A stretch of DNA of 64,000 nt from positions 1-64,000 of the forward strand of contig NSGV01000004.1 of assembly GCA_002300355.1 (NCBI GenBank), read 5' to 3'. The notes under the pieces were generated by a model. That model worked only from the letters and a program-made list of their open reading frames with translations, was not told where the DNA came from and did not search any database. This DNA comes from Streptomyces sp. TLI_235. GTDB lineage: Bacteria > Actinomycetota > Actinomycetes > Streptomycetales > Streptomycetaceae. Numbering within the stretch: position 1 is the first letter of the stretch; every line of letters starts with the position of its first letter. Shown here piece after piece: positions 16,572-24,082 of the stretch. A program made the position numbers and the translations under genes.

Positions 16572-16913
16572 CTACTGGCCGTTGCCCTGGACCTGGGCCT
16601 GGATCTCGGCGTCGGCGACGGCGATGGCGATGCCGAGGGCCTCGGTGATGTGTCCGGCCGCGGACATCACCCGGGCCGTCCCCACGATCGGGGCGATCGC
16701 CACCAGGACGTCCTGGAGCTGGCTCGCGGTCACATGGGCCTCGACGGCCGGACCGATGTGGGCGAGGTAGGAGATCGTCGGCGCGTCCATGGCGGCGAGC
16801 GCGGCGATCCGGGTCAGGATGAGCATGTCCTCGCTCATCCCGCACCGCTCGATCGAGTCGATCGTCATCGCGGCGAGGGTGTCGAGGACGGGGGTGTCGG
16901 ACGTCGTAGGCAT
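16572..16913 (-). CDS. Carboxymuconolactone decarboxylase-like (AhpD fold) protein
   Basis: 113 residues, all helical. Two related helical halves, with SIERCGMSEDMLILTRIAALAAM and a second helix around VTASQLQDVLVAIAPIVGTARV. The CxxC redox motif of AhpD is not present; only one Cys is seen near residue 24. So a peroxidase-reductase role is doubtful. ATG 16913 follows GGAAGG. Stands alone. Confidence 0.75.
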   Translation of the reverse strand: MPTTSDTPVLDTLAAMTIDSIERCGMSEDMLILTRIAALAAMDAPTISYLAHIGPAVEAHVTASQLQDVLVAIAPIVGTARVMSAAGHITEALGIAIAVADAEIQAQVQGNGQ

Positions 16914-17120
16914 GGTCGACTGCCTTCCGAAGAGTGGGGAGCGGAACGGCCCGCAGGGCGCGGCGCACCCGTCCGGCCGCTTGCAGTCCGACCCTAGGCC
17001 AGCCGGGCGGATCGCGCCGTCCGGGTATCCGGCATCGGGGTGGTCCCCACCGACGGGCGCGCACGGTCCGGGCCCCGCACCTGCACATCCATCGGGGGTG
17101 CGATCCGTGCCGCGTTTGCG

Positions 17121-17174
17121 GGAGAGCGATCGTTCTCCTAGGGTGGGGAGCATCGGGAGAACGGCCGTTCTCCC
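17121..17174. promoter_or_regulatory. Two operators before the DUF1348 gene
   Basis: GGAGAGCGATCGTTCTCC (17121-17138, one mismatch pair) and a perfect 20-base palindrome at 17155-17174 with core GAGAACGGCCGTTCTC. Centres are 35 bases apart. A matching site lies before the nearby TetR gene. Confidence 0.75.
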
Positions 17175-17205
17175 CTTGGAAGAGCCCGTGTGCCGGAGGA
17201 TTCCC

Positions 17206-17673
17206 ATGAACGAGCGTCCGCCCCTGCCGCCGTTCACCGAGCAGAGCGCCGGCGAGAAGGTCCGCCTCGCCGAGGACGGCTGGAACACCCGCGACCCGGA
17301 GCGGGTCACCCTCGCCTACACCGTCGACTCGCGCTGGCGGAACCGCGCCGAGTTCGCCACCGGCCGCGAGCAGATCGTCGCCTTCCTGACCCGCAAGTGG
17401 GCCCGCGAACACGAGTACCGCCTCGTCAAGGAGCTGTGGGCGTACGGCGAGCGGCGCATCGCCGTGCGGTTCGCCTACGAGTGGCACGACGACTCGGGCC
17501 AGTGGTACCGCTCGTACGGCAACGAGAACTGGGAGTTCGACGACGACGGGCTGATGCGGGAGCGCCACGCCAGCATCAACGACCTGCCGATCGCCGAGAC
17601 CGACCGCCGGTACCACTGGCCGCTCGGCCGCCGGCCCGACGACCACCCGGGGCTGAGCGAGCTTGGCCTCTGA
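17206..17673 (+). CDS. DUF1348 / NTF2-like protein
   Basis: 155 residues. Recognised by AEDGWNTRDPERVTLAYT, SRWRNRAEF, FLTRKWAREHEYRL and RSYGNENWEFDDDGLM, all typical of DUF1348 (SnoaL-like fold). Enzymatic role unknown; often found with oxidoreductases under TetR control. ATG 17206 follows CGGAGGA. Converges on its probable repressor gene with only 19 bases between stops. Confidence 0.85.
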   Translation: MNERPPLPPFTEQSAGEKVRLAEDGWNTRDPERVTLAYTVDSRWRNRAEFATGREQIVAFLTRKWAREHEYRLVKELWAYGERRIAVRFAYEWHDDSGQWYRSYGNENWEFDDDGLMRERHASINDLPIAETDRRYHWPLGRRPDDHPGLSELGL

Positions 17674-17692
17674 GCCGACGGGCCCGGGGCTG

Positions 17693-18247
17693 TCAGGCGG
17701 CGGTCGCCAGCAGGGCGGCCGCGGCCTCGCGGGCCCGCAGGGCCACCTCGGGCGAGCCCGTGATCGCCGCGGTCGTCATGGCGCCCTCGGCGATCAGGAA
17801 CAGCGGGTCGAGCAGCCCGTCCGGCCGCCCGGCCTGCCGCAGCAGCCCGGCGAGGTAGTCGCGCAGCGCCGCCTTGTGCGCCCGGACGACCTCCGCCGCC
17901 GCCGGGTCGCTCGCGCCGATCTCGCCGAAGGCGTTGATGAAGGCGCAGCCGCGGAAGTCCGGCTCGGCGAACCAGGCGTGCAGCCAGTCGAAGACCGCCA
18001 GGATCCGCTCGTCACCCGCCGGACGGGCGTCGGCGAAATCCGCCAGCGAAGCCAGCCAGCGGGTGTCCCGCCGCCGCAGATAGGCCAGCACCAGATCGGC
18101 CTTGGACGGGAAGACCTGGTACAGCCGCTTGAGGGAGACACCTGATGCGGCGCGGATCTGGTCCACACCGACCGCCTGGATGCCGCGCTCGTAGAACAGC
18201 TGCTCGGCCGCGTCCAGCAGCCGTGTCCGGACCTCGGCCTGATCCAT
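17693..18247 (-). CDS. TetR family regulator of the DUF1348 gene
   Basis: 184 residues. Helix-turn-helix at about 8-50 (TRLLDAAEQLFYERGIQAVG, ASGVSLKRLYQVFPSKADL), then a TetR_C_13-like ligand domain with GCAFINAFGEIG. The binding site GGAGAACGTTCGCTCTCC lies 20 bases upstream and closely matches the sites before the DUF1348 gene. So it likely represses both itself and that gene. Inducer unknown. Confidence 0.88.
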   Translation of the reverse strand: MDQAEVRTRLLDAAEQLFYERGIQAVGVDQIRAASGVSLKRLYQVFPSKADLVLAYLRRRDTRWLASLADFADARPAGDERILAVFDWLHAWFAEPDFRGCAFINAFGEIGASDPAAAEVVRAHKAALRDYLAGLLRQAGRPDGLLDPLFLIAEGAMTTAAITGSPEVALRAREAAAALLATAA

Positions 18248-18266
18248 GGTTTCCCCCAGCACCGTC

Positions 18267-18284
18267 GGAGAACGTTCGCTCTCC
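18267..18284. promoter_or_regulatory. Autoregulatory operator of the TetR gene
   Basis: GGAGAACGTTCGCTCTCC differs at one base from the reverse complement of the 17121 site. Confidence 0.7.
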
Positions 18285-18428
18285 GCCGAGCTTACGCGCC
18301 GTCCCCGCCGGTGTGCGAGCACCGCCGGCGGGCCGGGCAGGACCGGGGGCGATCTCGGACCTGGCATGCTCGTGGGCGCCCGGACGTCCGTCCGGGGCAG
18401 GTGTCGAGGCCGGGAGGGGTCTGACGCG

Positions 18429-19202
18429 ATGGGAGTGCCCGAACGCGGCCCAGCCGTGACCGGTTCGTGGGAGCAGGCTGCGGTGTGGGCGTCGGTCGGC
18501 CGGGTCGGGCCGTACTTCGCCGTCCGCACCGGCCCGGCGGGTGCGGAACCTCCGGCCGGATTCCGGCCGATGAGGGAGTTCTACGGTGAGGGCCCGGCCA
18601 GCCCCCTCGGCGTACGGATCGGGCAGGCTGCGCGGCAGCTGGGCACCCGGGAGCCGCGGGTCGCCGCCTCGGTGGTGCACCTCGGTCTCGCGGCCCGGCT
18701 CTGGTCCGTCGCCCTCGGTGCGGCGGCGCTCGGCGGGATCGTCCCGGACCTCCACCCGGACCGCGTCCACTGGTCGATGCCCGCGCAGGGGCCGCTCGAC
18801 CTGTGGCTGCCGGACGACACCGCTCCGGCCTGCGGGTCCCTCGTCGAGGGACTCCGGCAGGCGGTCGCGGTCGACAACCTGGCCCCGCTGGCCGCGGCCG
18901 TCCGCTCGGTCGCGCCCGTCGCGGAACGCCTGCTGGACGGCAACGCGGCCTCCGCCCTGGTCGGCGCCGGGCGGGTGCTGGCCGCGGACCCGACCGCCCC
19001 GCACACCGGCGCCGCCGACCGGGCCGAGGCGCTCGTCCGCGCCCTGCTCGACACCCCGCCGCTGCACGGCACCGGCCGCATCACCGCCGCCGGCCGCCCG
19101 CTCGCCCTCCGGCGCAGCTCGTGCTGCCTCTACTACCGCGTGCCGGGCGGCGGCGTTTGCGGCGACTGCGTCTTCGACCGCCCGCCCGGACGACGCCCAT
19201 GA
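18429..19202 (+). CDS. FhuF-like ferric-siderophore reductase
   Basis: 257 residues. The C-terminus carries the CC-x10-C-x2-C cluster motif of FhuF (CCLYYR...VCGDC, about 234-249), which binds a [2Fe-2S] cluster and reduces ferric siderophores in the cytoplasm. The rest is a helical ferric reductase domain. ATG 18429. It overlaps the next gene by ATGA, and a metal-receptor gene lies convergent beyond, which supports an iron-handling context. Confidence 0.85.
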   Translation: MGVPERGPAVTGSWEQAAVWASVGRVGPYFAVRTGPAGAEPPAGFRPMREFYGEGPASPLGVRIGQAARQLGTREPRVAASVVHLGLAARLWSVALGAAALGGIVPDLHPDRVHWSMPAQGPLDLWLPDDTAPACGSLVEGLRQAVAVDNLAPLAAAVRSVAPVAERLLDGNAASALVGAGRVLAADPTAPHTGAADRAEALVRALLDTPPLHGTGRITAAGRPLALRRSSCCLYYRVPGGGVCGDCVFDRPPGRRP

Positions 19203-19943
19203 ACGCCCCCACCCCGCCCGAGGACGACTGCGTGCTCGCCGGCCACCTGGTCGTCGTCCCCGAACCGCTGGAACGGGACGCGAGCCTGCCGCCGGTACCC
19301 GTGCTGCTGACCGTCAGCGACTGCCTGGCGGACCGCCTGCCCCACGAGGGGCCTGGTTCGGCTCCCGGACGGAGGCGCTGGCGGCCTGCGCCGAACTGCC
19401 CTGCCCGGCGGGGACCCGCGTACTGGCCCTCCTCGTTCCGGCCTCCGCCGCACCCGGCTGGCGGCCGAGGTGCGCGCGGCCCAGGTGGAGGACGACCAGG
19501 TCCTGGCCGACAATCTGACGGCGCCGCAACCGCTCGCCGGGGGCGCGGCCCCGGCCGGCTGGGAGGTGCTCGGTTACGACCTCGGGCTGCTGCCCAGCTG
19601 GCTGTGCAACGACCTCTACCGCGACGCAGTCGCGGAGTTGGCGGTGGCGGTCGGCGAGCGAGGCCTGCTGCGCGAGCGGGCCGAGGCCGAGGCGGTGGCC
19701 GCATGGGCGAACGCCCGGACCGACACCAAGCCAGTCACCTGGTTCGCGGCCGCCGTCGTCGAGTGGAGCGATCGCGTCGGCCGGCCCACCACCGAACCGC
19801 CGCCGCCGGCCGACCGCGACCGCCGCCGCCCGTGGTGGCGCCGCGCCACGGGGAAGGTGATGGCCCGGCTCAGGCCGAGGCGGCCGCGAGTTGGGTGGCG
19901 AGGAGGGTGGGGGCCTCGGTCAGGGAGGGGCCGTACCAGGTGA
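19199..19943 (+). pseudogene. Hypothetical protein coupled to the FhuF-like gene; at least two frameshifts
   Basis: The start overlaps the FhuF-like stop by ATGA. Three consecutive pieces in three frames read as one protein: MNAPTPPEDDCVLAGHLVVV, then from about 19348 AWFGSRTEALAACAELPCP, then from about 19455 RLAAEVRAAQVEDDQVLADN, then LPSWLCNDLYRDAVAELAVA. Each join needs one missing base. I do not recognise the family. The end is uncertain because the last frame runs into the convergent gene. Confidence 0.6.
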
Positions 19944-20661
19944 GGTGACGGCCGCTCAGCAGGGCGGCGGGGATGCCGGGGAAGGCCTCGGGGCCGTCGG
20001 TGGCGGTGAAGCGGTAGGGCTCGTCCGGCAGGACGACCAGGTCGGGTGCCGCGGCACGCAGTTCGTCGATCGGTACGGCCGGGTAGCGGTCGGCGTGGTC
20101 GGCGTAGAGCTGCTGGACGCCGAGACGGTGCAGCAGGTCGCCGGCGAAGGTGTCGCGGCCGAGCACCATCCACGGCCGCCGCCAGATCGGCACCACGGCC
20201 CGCCGTGGCGGGCCGGCCGGCACGGGGACTGACCGCCAGGCGCGCTGCGCCTCGTCCAGCCAGGTCGGCCGGGGCAGGCCGCAGGCCGCGGTGAGCAGAC
20301 GGTCGAGCGAGGCGAAGGCCTGGTCGAGGGTGCGGATCCCGGTGACCCAGACCGGGATCCCGGCGGCCCGCAGGGCGGCCAGGTCGGGGGCGCGGTTCTC
20401 CTCCTCGTTGGCGACCACCAGGTCCGGCCGCAGGGCGGCGATCCGGGCGGTGTCGGGGTTCTTGGTGCCGCCGATCCGCACGACGTCCAGCCCGGCGGGG
20501 TGGGTGCACCAGTCGGTGGCGCCGACCAGCAGCCCGGGGCGGGTGACGGCGATCGCCTCGGTGAGCGAGGGCACCAGCGAGACGGCCCGGCCGACCGCGC
20601 CGATCCGCACCGGCGTGCCCAGGTCGTCGCTGACGGTGCGTTCGGCGGAGGAGGGACCCAT
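19870..20661 (-). CDS. Helical-backbone metal receptor (FecB/BtuF-like), no signal peptide
   Basis: 263 residues. Class III binding-protein fold: RAVSLVPSLTEAIAVTRP at the N-terminus, VGATDWCTHPAGL, ALRPDLVVANEEENR and a second lobe with LGVQQLYADHADRYP. These proteins bind corrinoids or ferric siderophores. There is no export signal or lipobox from ATG 20661 and none upstream, so it is likely cytoplasmic, a known variant in actinobacteria. Convergent with the FhuF-like operon. Confidence 0.85.
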   Translation of the reverse strand: MGPSSAERTVSDDLGTPVRIGAVGRAVSLVPSLTEAIAVTRPGLLVGATDWCTHPAGLDVVRIGGTKNPDTARIAALRPDLVVANEEENRAPDLAALRAAGIPVWVTGIRTLDQAFASLDRLLTAACGLPRPTWLDEAQRAWRSVPVPAGPPRRAVVPIWRRPWMVLGRDTFAGDLLHRLGVQQLYADHADRYPAVPIDELRAAAPDLVVLPDEPYRFTATDGPEAFPGIPAALLSGRHLTWYGPSLTEAPTLLATQLAAASA

Positions 20662-20813
20662 GGGGCCACGGTAGCGGGGCGCGCCGCCGGCCCGGCACGC
20701 CGTCCGCCGGCGGTTGAAGCGCGCGACGAGCACCGCGACCGCAGGGCGGCCCGCAGCACCGACCTCTGAGGCGGCGTCGGGGCCGGGAGGGCGCCGACGG
20801 GCGTCCTCCCGGG

Positions 20814-21434
20814 TCAGCGGACGGCGGGAGCCGGGCCCAGCAGGCGGTCCAGGCCGCGGCGGGTGCGGTCGGCGGCGCCGGGGGCGCCGAACAGCTGGAG
20901 CTCCTGGTTCAGCGCCAGGTAGAGGCCGCCCAGCTCGTGGACGAGCTGATCCGGGTCGGTGTCGGCCGGCAGGTCGCCCGCCGCCGCGGCGGTGCGGACC
21001 TCGCCGGCCAGCCGCCGGCGCCAGACCCGCAGCAGCCGGCCCACCGCGTCGCGCACCGGGCCGGTGCGGGCGTCGAACTCCACCGCGGCGGTGGTGAACA
21101 GGCAGCCGCCGGGGAAGGCGTCGCGCTCCGTCTCCAGGTAGGTGATCCAGGCCGCGCAGACCGCCCGCAGCCGCGGCAGGCCCGGCGGCTCGTGCTCCGC
21201 GGGGGCCCACACCGTCCGGGAGAAGATCGCCGCCGCGCCGTCCAGGGCGGCGAGCTGCAGCGCCTCCTTGGTGCCGAAATGGCCGAGCACACCGGCCTTG
21301 CTCATGCCCAGGTCGGTGGCGAGCCGGCCGATGGTCAGCCCGTCCAGTCCGTCGACCGAGGCGAGGGCGATCCCGTGCTCCAGGATGCGCTCCCGGGTTC
21401 TTCGGGCCTCGGCGACGGACTTGCGTGGACTCAT
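20814..21434 (-). CDS. TetR family regulator
   Basis: 206 residues. HTH at about 10-55 (TRERILEHGIALASVDGLDG, LATDLGMSKAGVLGHFGTKE) and a TetR_C_6/YxaF-like ligand domain with GGCLFTTAAVEFDARTGPVR. Divergent from a KASIII gene over 92 bases that contain ACCGATCGGT overlapping a TATATT -10. It is the probable repressor of that gene. Confidence 0.88.
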   Translation of the reverse strand: MSPRKSVAEARRTRERILEHGIALASVDGLDGLTIGRLATDLGMSKAGVLGHFGTKEALQLAALDGAAAIFSRTVWAPAEHEPPGLPRLRAVCAAWITYLETERDAFPGGCLFTTAAVEFDARTGPVRDAVGRLLRVWRRRLAGEVRTAAAAGDLPADTDPDQLVHELGGLYLALNQELQLFGAPGAADRTRRGLDRLLGPAPAVR

Positions 21435-21472
21435 GCCGTCATCGTAGCGAGCCGCCACCCGTTTAGCGTCCG

Positions 21473-21491
21473 ACCGATCGGTTGCTATATT
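21473..21491 (+). promoter_or_regulatory. Operator and -10 of the KASIII gene
   Basis: ACCGATCGGT palindrome (21473-21482) abuts TATATT (21486-21491). A repressor bound here would block the KASIII promoter. Confidence 0.6.
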
Positions 21492-21526
21492 CCCGGGCAA
21501 CCGTCGCCGAGCCGAGGAGAGACCGC

Positions 21527-22471
21527 ATGCAGGGAAGCCGCATCACCGCACTTGGCCACTACCAGCCCGCCCGCGTCCTGACCAACGACGACCTCGCCGC
21601 GATGGTCGACACCAACGACGAGTGGATCCGCCGCCGCACCGGCATCGCCACCCGCCGGATCGCCGCCCCTGAGGAGACCGTCGCCGACATGGCCGCCGCC
21701 GCGGCCGAGAAGGCCCTCGCCGCGGCCGGCCTGGAGCCCTCCGACATCGGCCTGATCACCGTCGCCACCTGCAGCGCGATCGACCGCTGCCCCTCCACCG
21801 CCGCCCAGGTCGCCGCCCGGCTCGCCATCCCCGCCGCCGTCGCCTTCGACCTCAACAACGGCTGCGCCGGCTTCTGCACCGCACTCGCCTGCGCCGACCA
21901 CAGCCTGCGGGCCGGCGCCGCCCGGCACGCCCTGGTCATCGGCGCGGAGAAGATGTCCGACGTCACCGACTGGACCGACCGCAGCACCTGCGTCCTGCTC
22001 GGTGACGGCGCGGGCGCGGCCGTGCTCAGCGCCGCCGACACCGCCGGGATCGGCCCCGTCGCCTGGGGCTCCGACCCGACCCGCGGCGGCGCCGTCCGGC
22101 TCGTCGACGACTGGCAGCCGCGGTTCGCCCAGGAGGGCCAGGCGGTGTTCCGCTGGGTCACCGGCGAACTGCCCGCCATCGCCCGGCAGGCCTGCGCCAA
22201 CGCCGGCATCGCCCCGTCCGAGCTCGCCGGTGTCGTCACCCACCAGGCCAACCTGCGGATCATCGAGGCCCTCGTCCGCCAGCTCGACCTCCCGCCGCAC
22301 ACCCTGATCGCCCAGGACGTCGTGGAGTCCGGCAACACCTCCGCCGCCTCCGTGCCGCTCGCCCTCTCCAAGCTCACCGAGCGCGGTGAACTGGCCCCGG
22401 GCGCCCGCGTCCTGCTCCTCGCCTTCGGTGGCGGCCTCTCCTGGGCCGGCCAGGTCGTCACCTGCCCGTGA
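21527..22471 (+). CDS. 3-oxoacyl-ACP synthase III (KASIII)-like enzyme
   Basis: 314 residues, full length. Thiolase-fold triad Cys113 (NNGCAGF), His239 (THQANLRI) and Asn270 (ESGNTSAA). KASIII condenses acyl-CoA with malonyl-ACP to start fatty acid or polyketide chains. There is no ACP or FabD next door, so it is not the main fab operon copy. Under its own TetR, it may serve a special acyl primer or act as an acyltransferase. ATG 21527 follows GAGGAGAG. Confidence 0.92.
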   Translation: MQGSRITALGHYQPARVLTNDDLAAMVDTNDEWIRRRTGIATRRIAAPEETVADMAAAAAEKALAAAGLEPSDIGLITVATCSAIDRCPSTAAQVAARLAIPAAVAFDLNNGCAGFCTALACADHSLRAGAARHALVIGAEKMSDVTDWTDRSTCVLLGDGAGAAVLSAADTAGIGPVAWGSDPTRGGAVRLVDDWQPRFAQEGQAVFRWVTGELPAIARQACANAGIAPSELAGVVTHQANLRIIEALVRQLDLPPHTLIAQDVVESGNTSAASVPLALSKLTERGELAPGARVLLLAFGGGLSWAGQVVTCP

Positions 22472-22514
22472 GCCGCGCCACGCACCCGGCTCGCGCACCC
22501 CGCGGAAAATGAGT

Positions 22515-22543
22515 TTCCGTCAGCTCCGGCCCGTCGGTACGGT
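22515..22543 (+). promoter_or_regulatory. Promoter of tRNA-fMet
   Basis: TTCCGT (22515-22520), 17-base spacer, TACGGT (22538-22543), ending 10 bases before the tRNA. Confidence 0.5.
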
Positions 22544-22553
22544 GAACACACAT

Positions 22554-22630
22554 CGCCGGATGGAGCAGCTAGGCAGCTCACTGGGCTCATAACCCGGAGG
22601 TCGTCGGTTCGAATCCGACTCCGGCCACCA
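22554..22630 (+). tRNA. Initiator tRNA-fMet (CAT)
   Basis: 77 bases with encoded CCA. All arms fold: acceptor GCCGGA/TCCGGC, T-arm GTCGG TTCGAAT CCGAC, and anticodon loop CTCATAA. Initiator hallmarks are present: an unpaired 1-72 position (here C-C), three G:C pairs in the anticodon stem (GGG/CCC), and A11:T24 in the D stem. So it reads the start codon rather than internal AUG. A strong terminator follows. Confidence 0.95.
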
Positions 22631-22633
22631 GGT

Positions 22634-22668
22634 CCGAGGGCCCGGCAGAGACCCTGCCGGGCCCTCGG
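22634..22668 (+). terminator. Terminator of tRNA-fMet
   Basis: 15-base perfect arms (CCGAGGGCCCGGCAG and complement) with a 5-base loop directly after the CCA end. Confidence 0.9.
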
Positions 22669-22711
22669 CGCATCGTCCTGACGGGGCGTCGGTCGCTACC
22701 ATGGCGTGATC

Positions 22712-23389
22712 ATGGATCTCAGTGCGCACCACACGATGATCACCGTCCCGGCGGGCGAGGTCACCCTCACCGACCGGCGGACGCAGCGGAGTTGGCCGGT
22801 GGCGCTGGCGGCGTACGAACTCGCCGACGTGCCGGTCACCCGGGGGCTGTACGCCGAGGTCACCGGTCAGCGGCCCGGGTCGGCCGGCGGCGACCGGCTG
22901 CCCGTCGAGGGCGTCTCCTGGTGGGACGCCGTCCGGTTCTGCAACGCGCTCTCGCTCCGGGCCGGGCTGCGGGCCGCCTACCTGCCGCACGGCGACGGCG
23001 AGGGCGTGGACCTGGACGCCACCGCCGACGGCTACCGGCTGCCCACCGAGGCCGAGTGGGAGTACGCGTGCCGCGCCGGCACCGACGGGCCCCGCTACGG
23101 GCCGCTGGACGACATCGCCTGGTACCGCGGCAACTCCGGGGAGAGCCCGCACGAGGTCGGCGGCAAGCGTCCCAACGCCTGGGGTTTCCACGACATGCTC
23201 GGCAACGTCTGGGACTGGTGCTGGGACGTCTACGACGCCGAGGTCTACGGCGGCTACCGGGTGCTCCGCGGCGGCGGATGGTTCGACGAGCACTGGAGCT
23301 GCCGCGCCTCCGCCCGGCGCCGCAGCCACCCCACCTTCGCCGTGGACGACGTCGGATTCCGCCTGGCCCGCTCCCTGTCGGCCCGATGA
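22712..23389 (+). CDS. FGE-sulfatase-domain (SUMF1-like) protein
   Basis: 225 residues. Fold signatures: PVTRGLYAEVTGQ, VEGVSWWDAVRFCNALS, YRLPTEAEWEYACRAG, GFHDMLGNVWDWCWD and VLRGGGWFDEHW...GFRLAR. True formylglycine-generating enzymes use a Cys pair in the last segment; here only one Cys (WSCRAS) is seen, so sulfatase activation is not assured. Related proteins such as EgtB-like or SAV2167-type FGE-domain proteins have other roles. GTG at 22706 is an alternative start; no clear ribosome site. Confidence 0.8.
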   Translation: MDLSAHHTMITVPAGEVTLTDRRTQRSWPVALAAYELADVPVTRGLYAEVTGQRPGSAGGDRLPVEGVSWWDAVRFCNALSLRAGLRAAYLPHGDGEGVDLDATADGYRLPTEAEWEYACRAGTDGPRYGPLDDIAWYRGNSGESPHEVGGKRPNAWGFHDMLGNVWDWCWDVYDAEVYGGYRVLRGGGWFDEHWSCRASARRRSHPTFAVDDVGFRLARSLSAR

Positions 23390-23394
23390 GCGGT

Positions 23395-23970
23395 TCAGGT
23401 GGCCGGCGGCGCCGGATCGGTCCCGGCCAGGTGCTCCTCCAGGCGGCGCTGGTTCTCGACCAGGCGCAGGCACAGGTGCCGGAAGAGGGTGAGATCGTCC
23501 GGCGTGAAGCCGCGGAAGACGGCCGCCATCGCGCGCTGCGTCGGTGCGCGGAAGGCCTCCAGCCAGGCCCGGCCCTCCGCCGTCACGACCACCCGGACGG
23601 AGCGGCGGTCCGCGTCGTCCCGGACCCGCCGCACCAGCGTGTCGCCCTCCAGCGTGTCGACCAGGCCCGTGACATTGCGTGAACTGACCCCGCCGGCCCG
23701 GGCGAGCTCCCCGATGGTCAGGCCCTCCTCGTCCGCGGCGGCCAGACGGACCAGGACGTCGAGCGCCCCCGTGCTCAGCCCGCGGCCGCCGGCACCGAGC
23801 GCCCGCAGCCGGTCCACCGCCTGGGTGGCCGAGCGCAGCGCGGCGGCCGCCTCCAGCGCCAGGGTGTCGCCGTCCGCCGCGAAGGCCGCCATGGCTGCCC
23901 GGACACCCTCGTCGTAGATCCGGCCGTCGGCGTCGGCCGACAGCCCAGAATTATGTACGTGCTTCATCAT
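23395..23970 (-). CDS. MarR family regulator
   Basis: 191 residues. Winged helix at about 80-150 (LTIGELARAGGVSSRNVTGL, RRVRDDADRRSVRVVVT) flanked by dimer helices. The N-terminus is longer than usual. The ATG lies inside a perfect 19-base palindrome and there is no ribosome site, so translation may be leaderless or start further in. Divergent from a DUF1028 gene that it probably controls. Confidence 0.85.
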   Translation of the reverse strand: MMKHVHNSGLSADADGRIYDEGVRAAMAAFAADGDTLALEAAAALRSATQAVDRLRALGAGGRGLSTGALDVLVRLAAADEEGLTIGELARAGGVSSRNVTGLVDTLEGDTLVRRVRDDADRRSVRVVVTAEGRAWLEAFRAPTQRAMAAVFRGFTPDDLTLFRHLCLRLVENQRRLEEHLAGTDPAPPAT

Positions 23971-23977
23971 GAAGCAC
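23959..23977. promoter_or_regulatory. MarR operator overlapping the MarR start codon
   Basis: GTGCTTCAT-c-ATGAAGCAC, 9-base perfect arms. On the plus strand it is followed closely by CTCTAAT, a plausible -10 for the DUF1028 gene. Confidence 0.7.
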
Positions 23978-24082
23978 TACTCTAATTTCCGCGGCGGGCG
24001 CGCGGAAGGCCCGCTGGTGGGTTCACCCCGGGAGGCGGAGGATCTGAAGCCGAGGGGCGCAACCCGGGGGCGGGAGGCCGGC

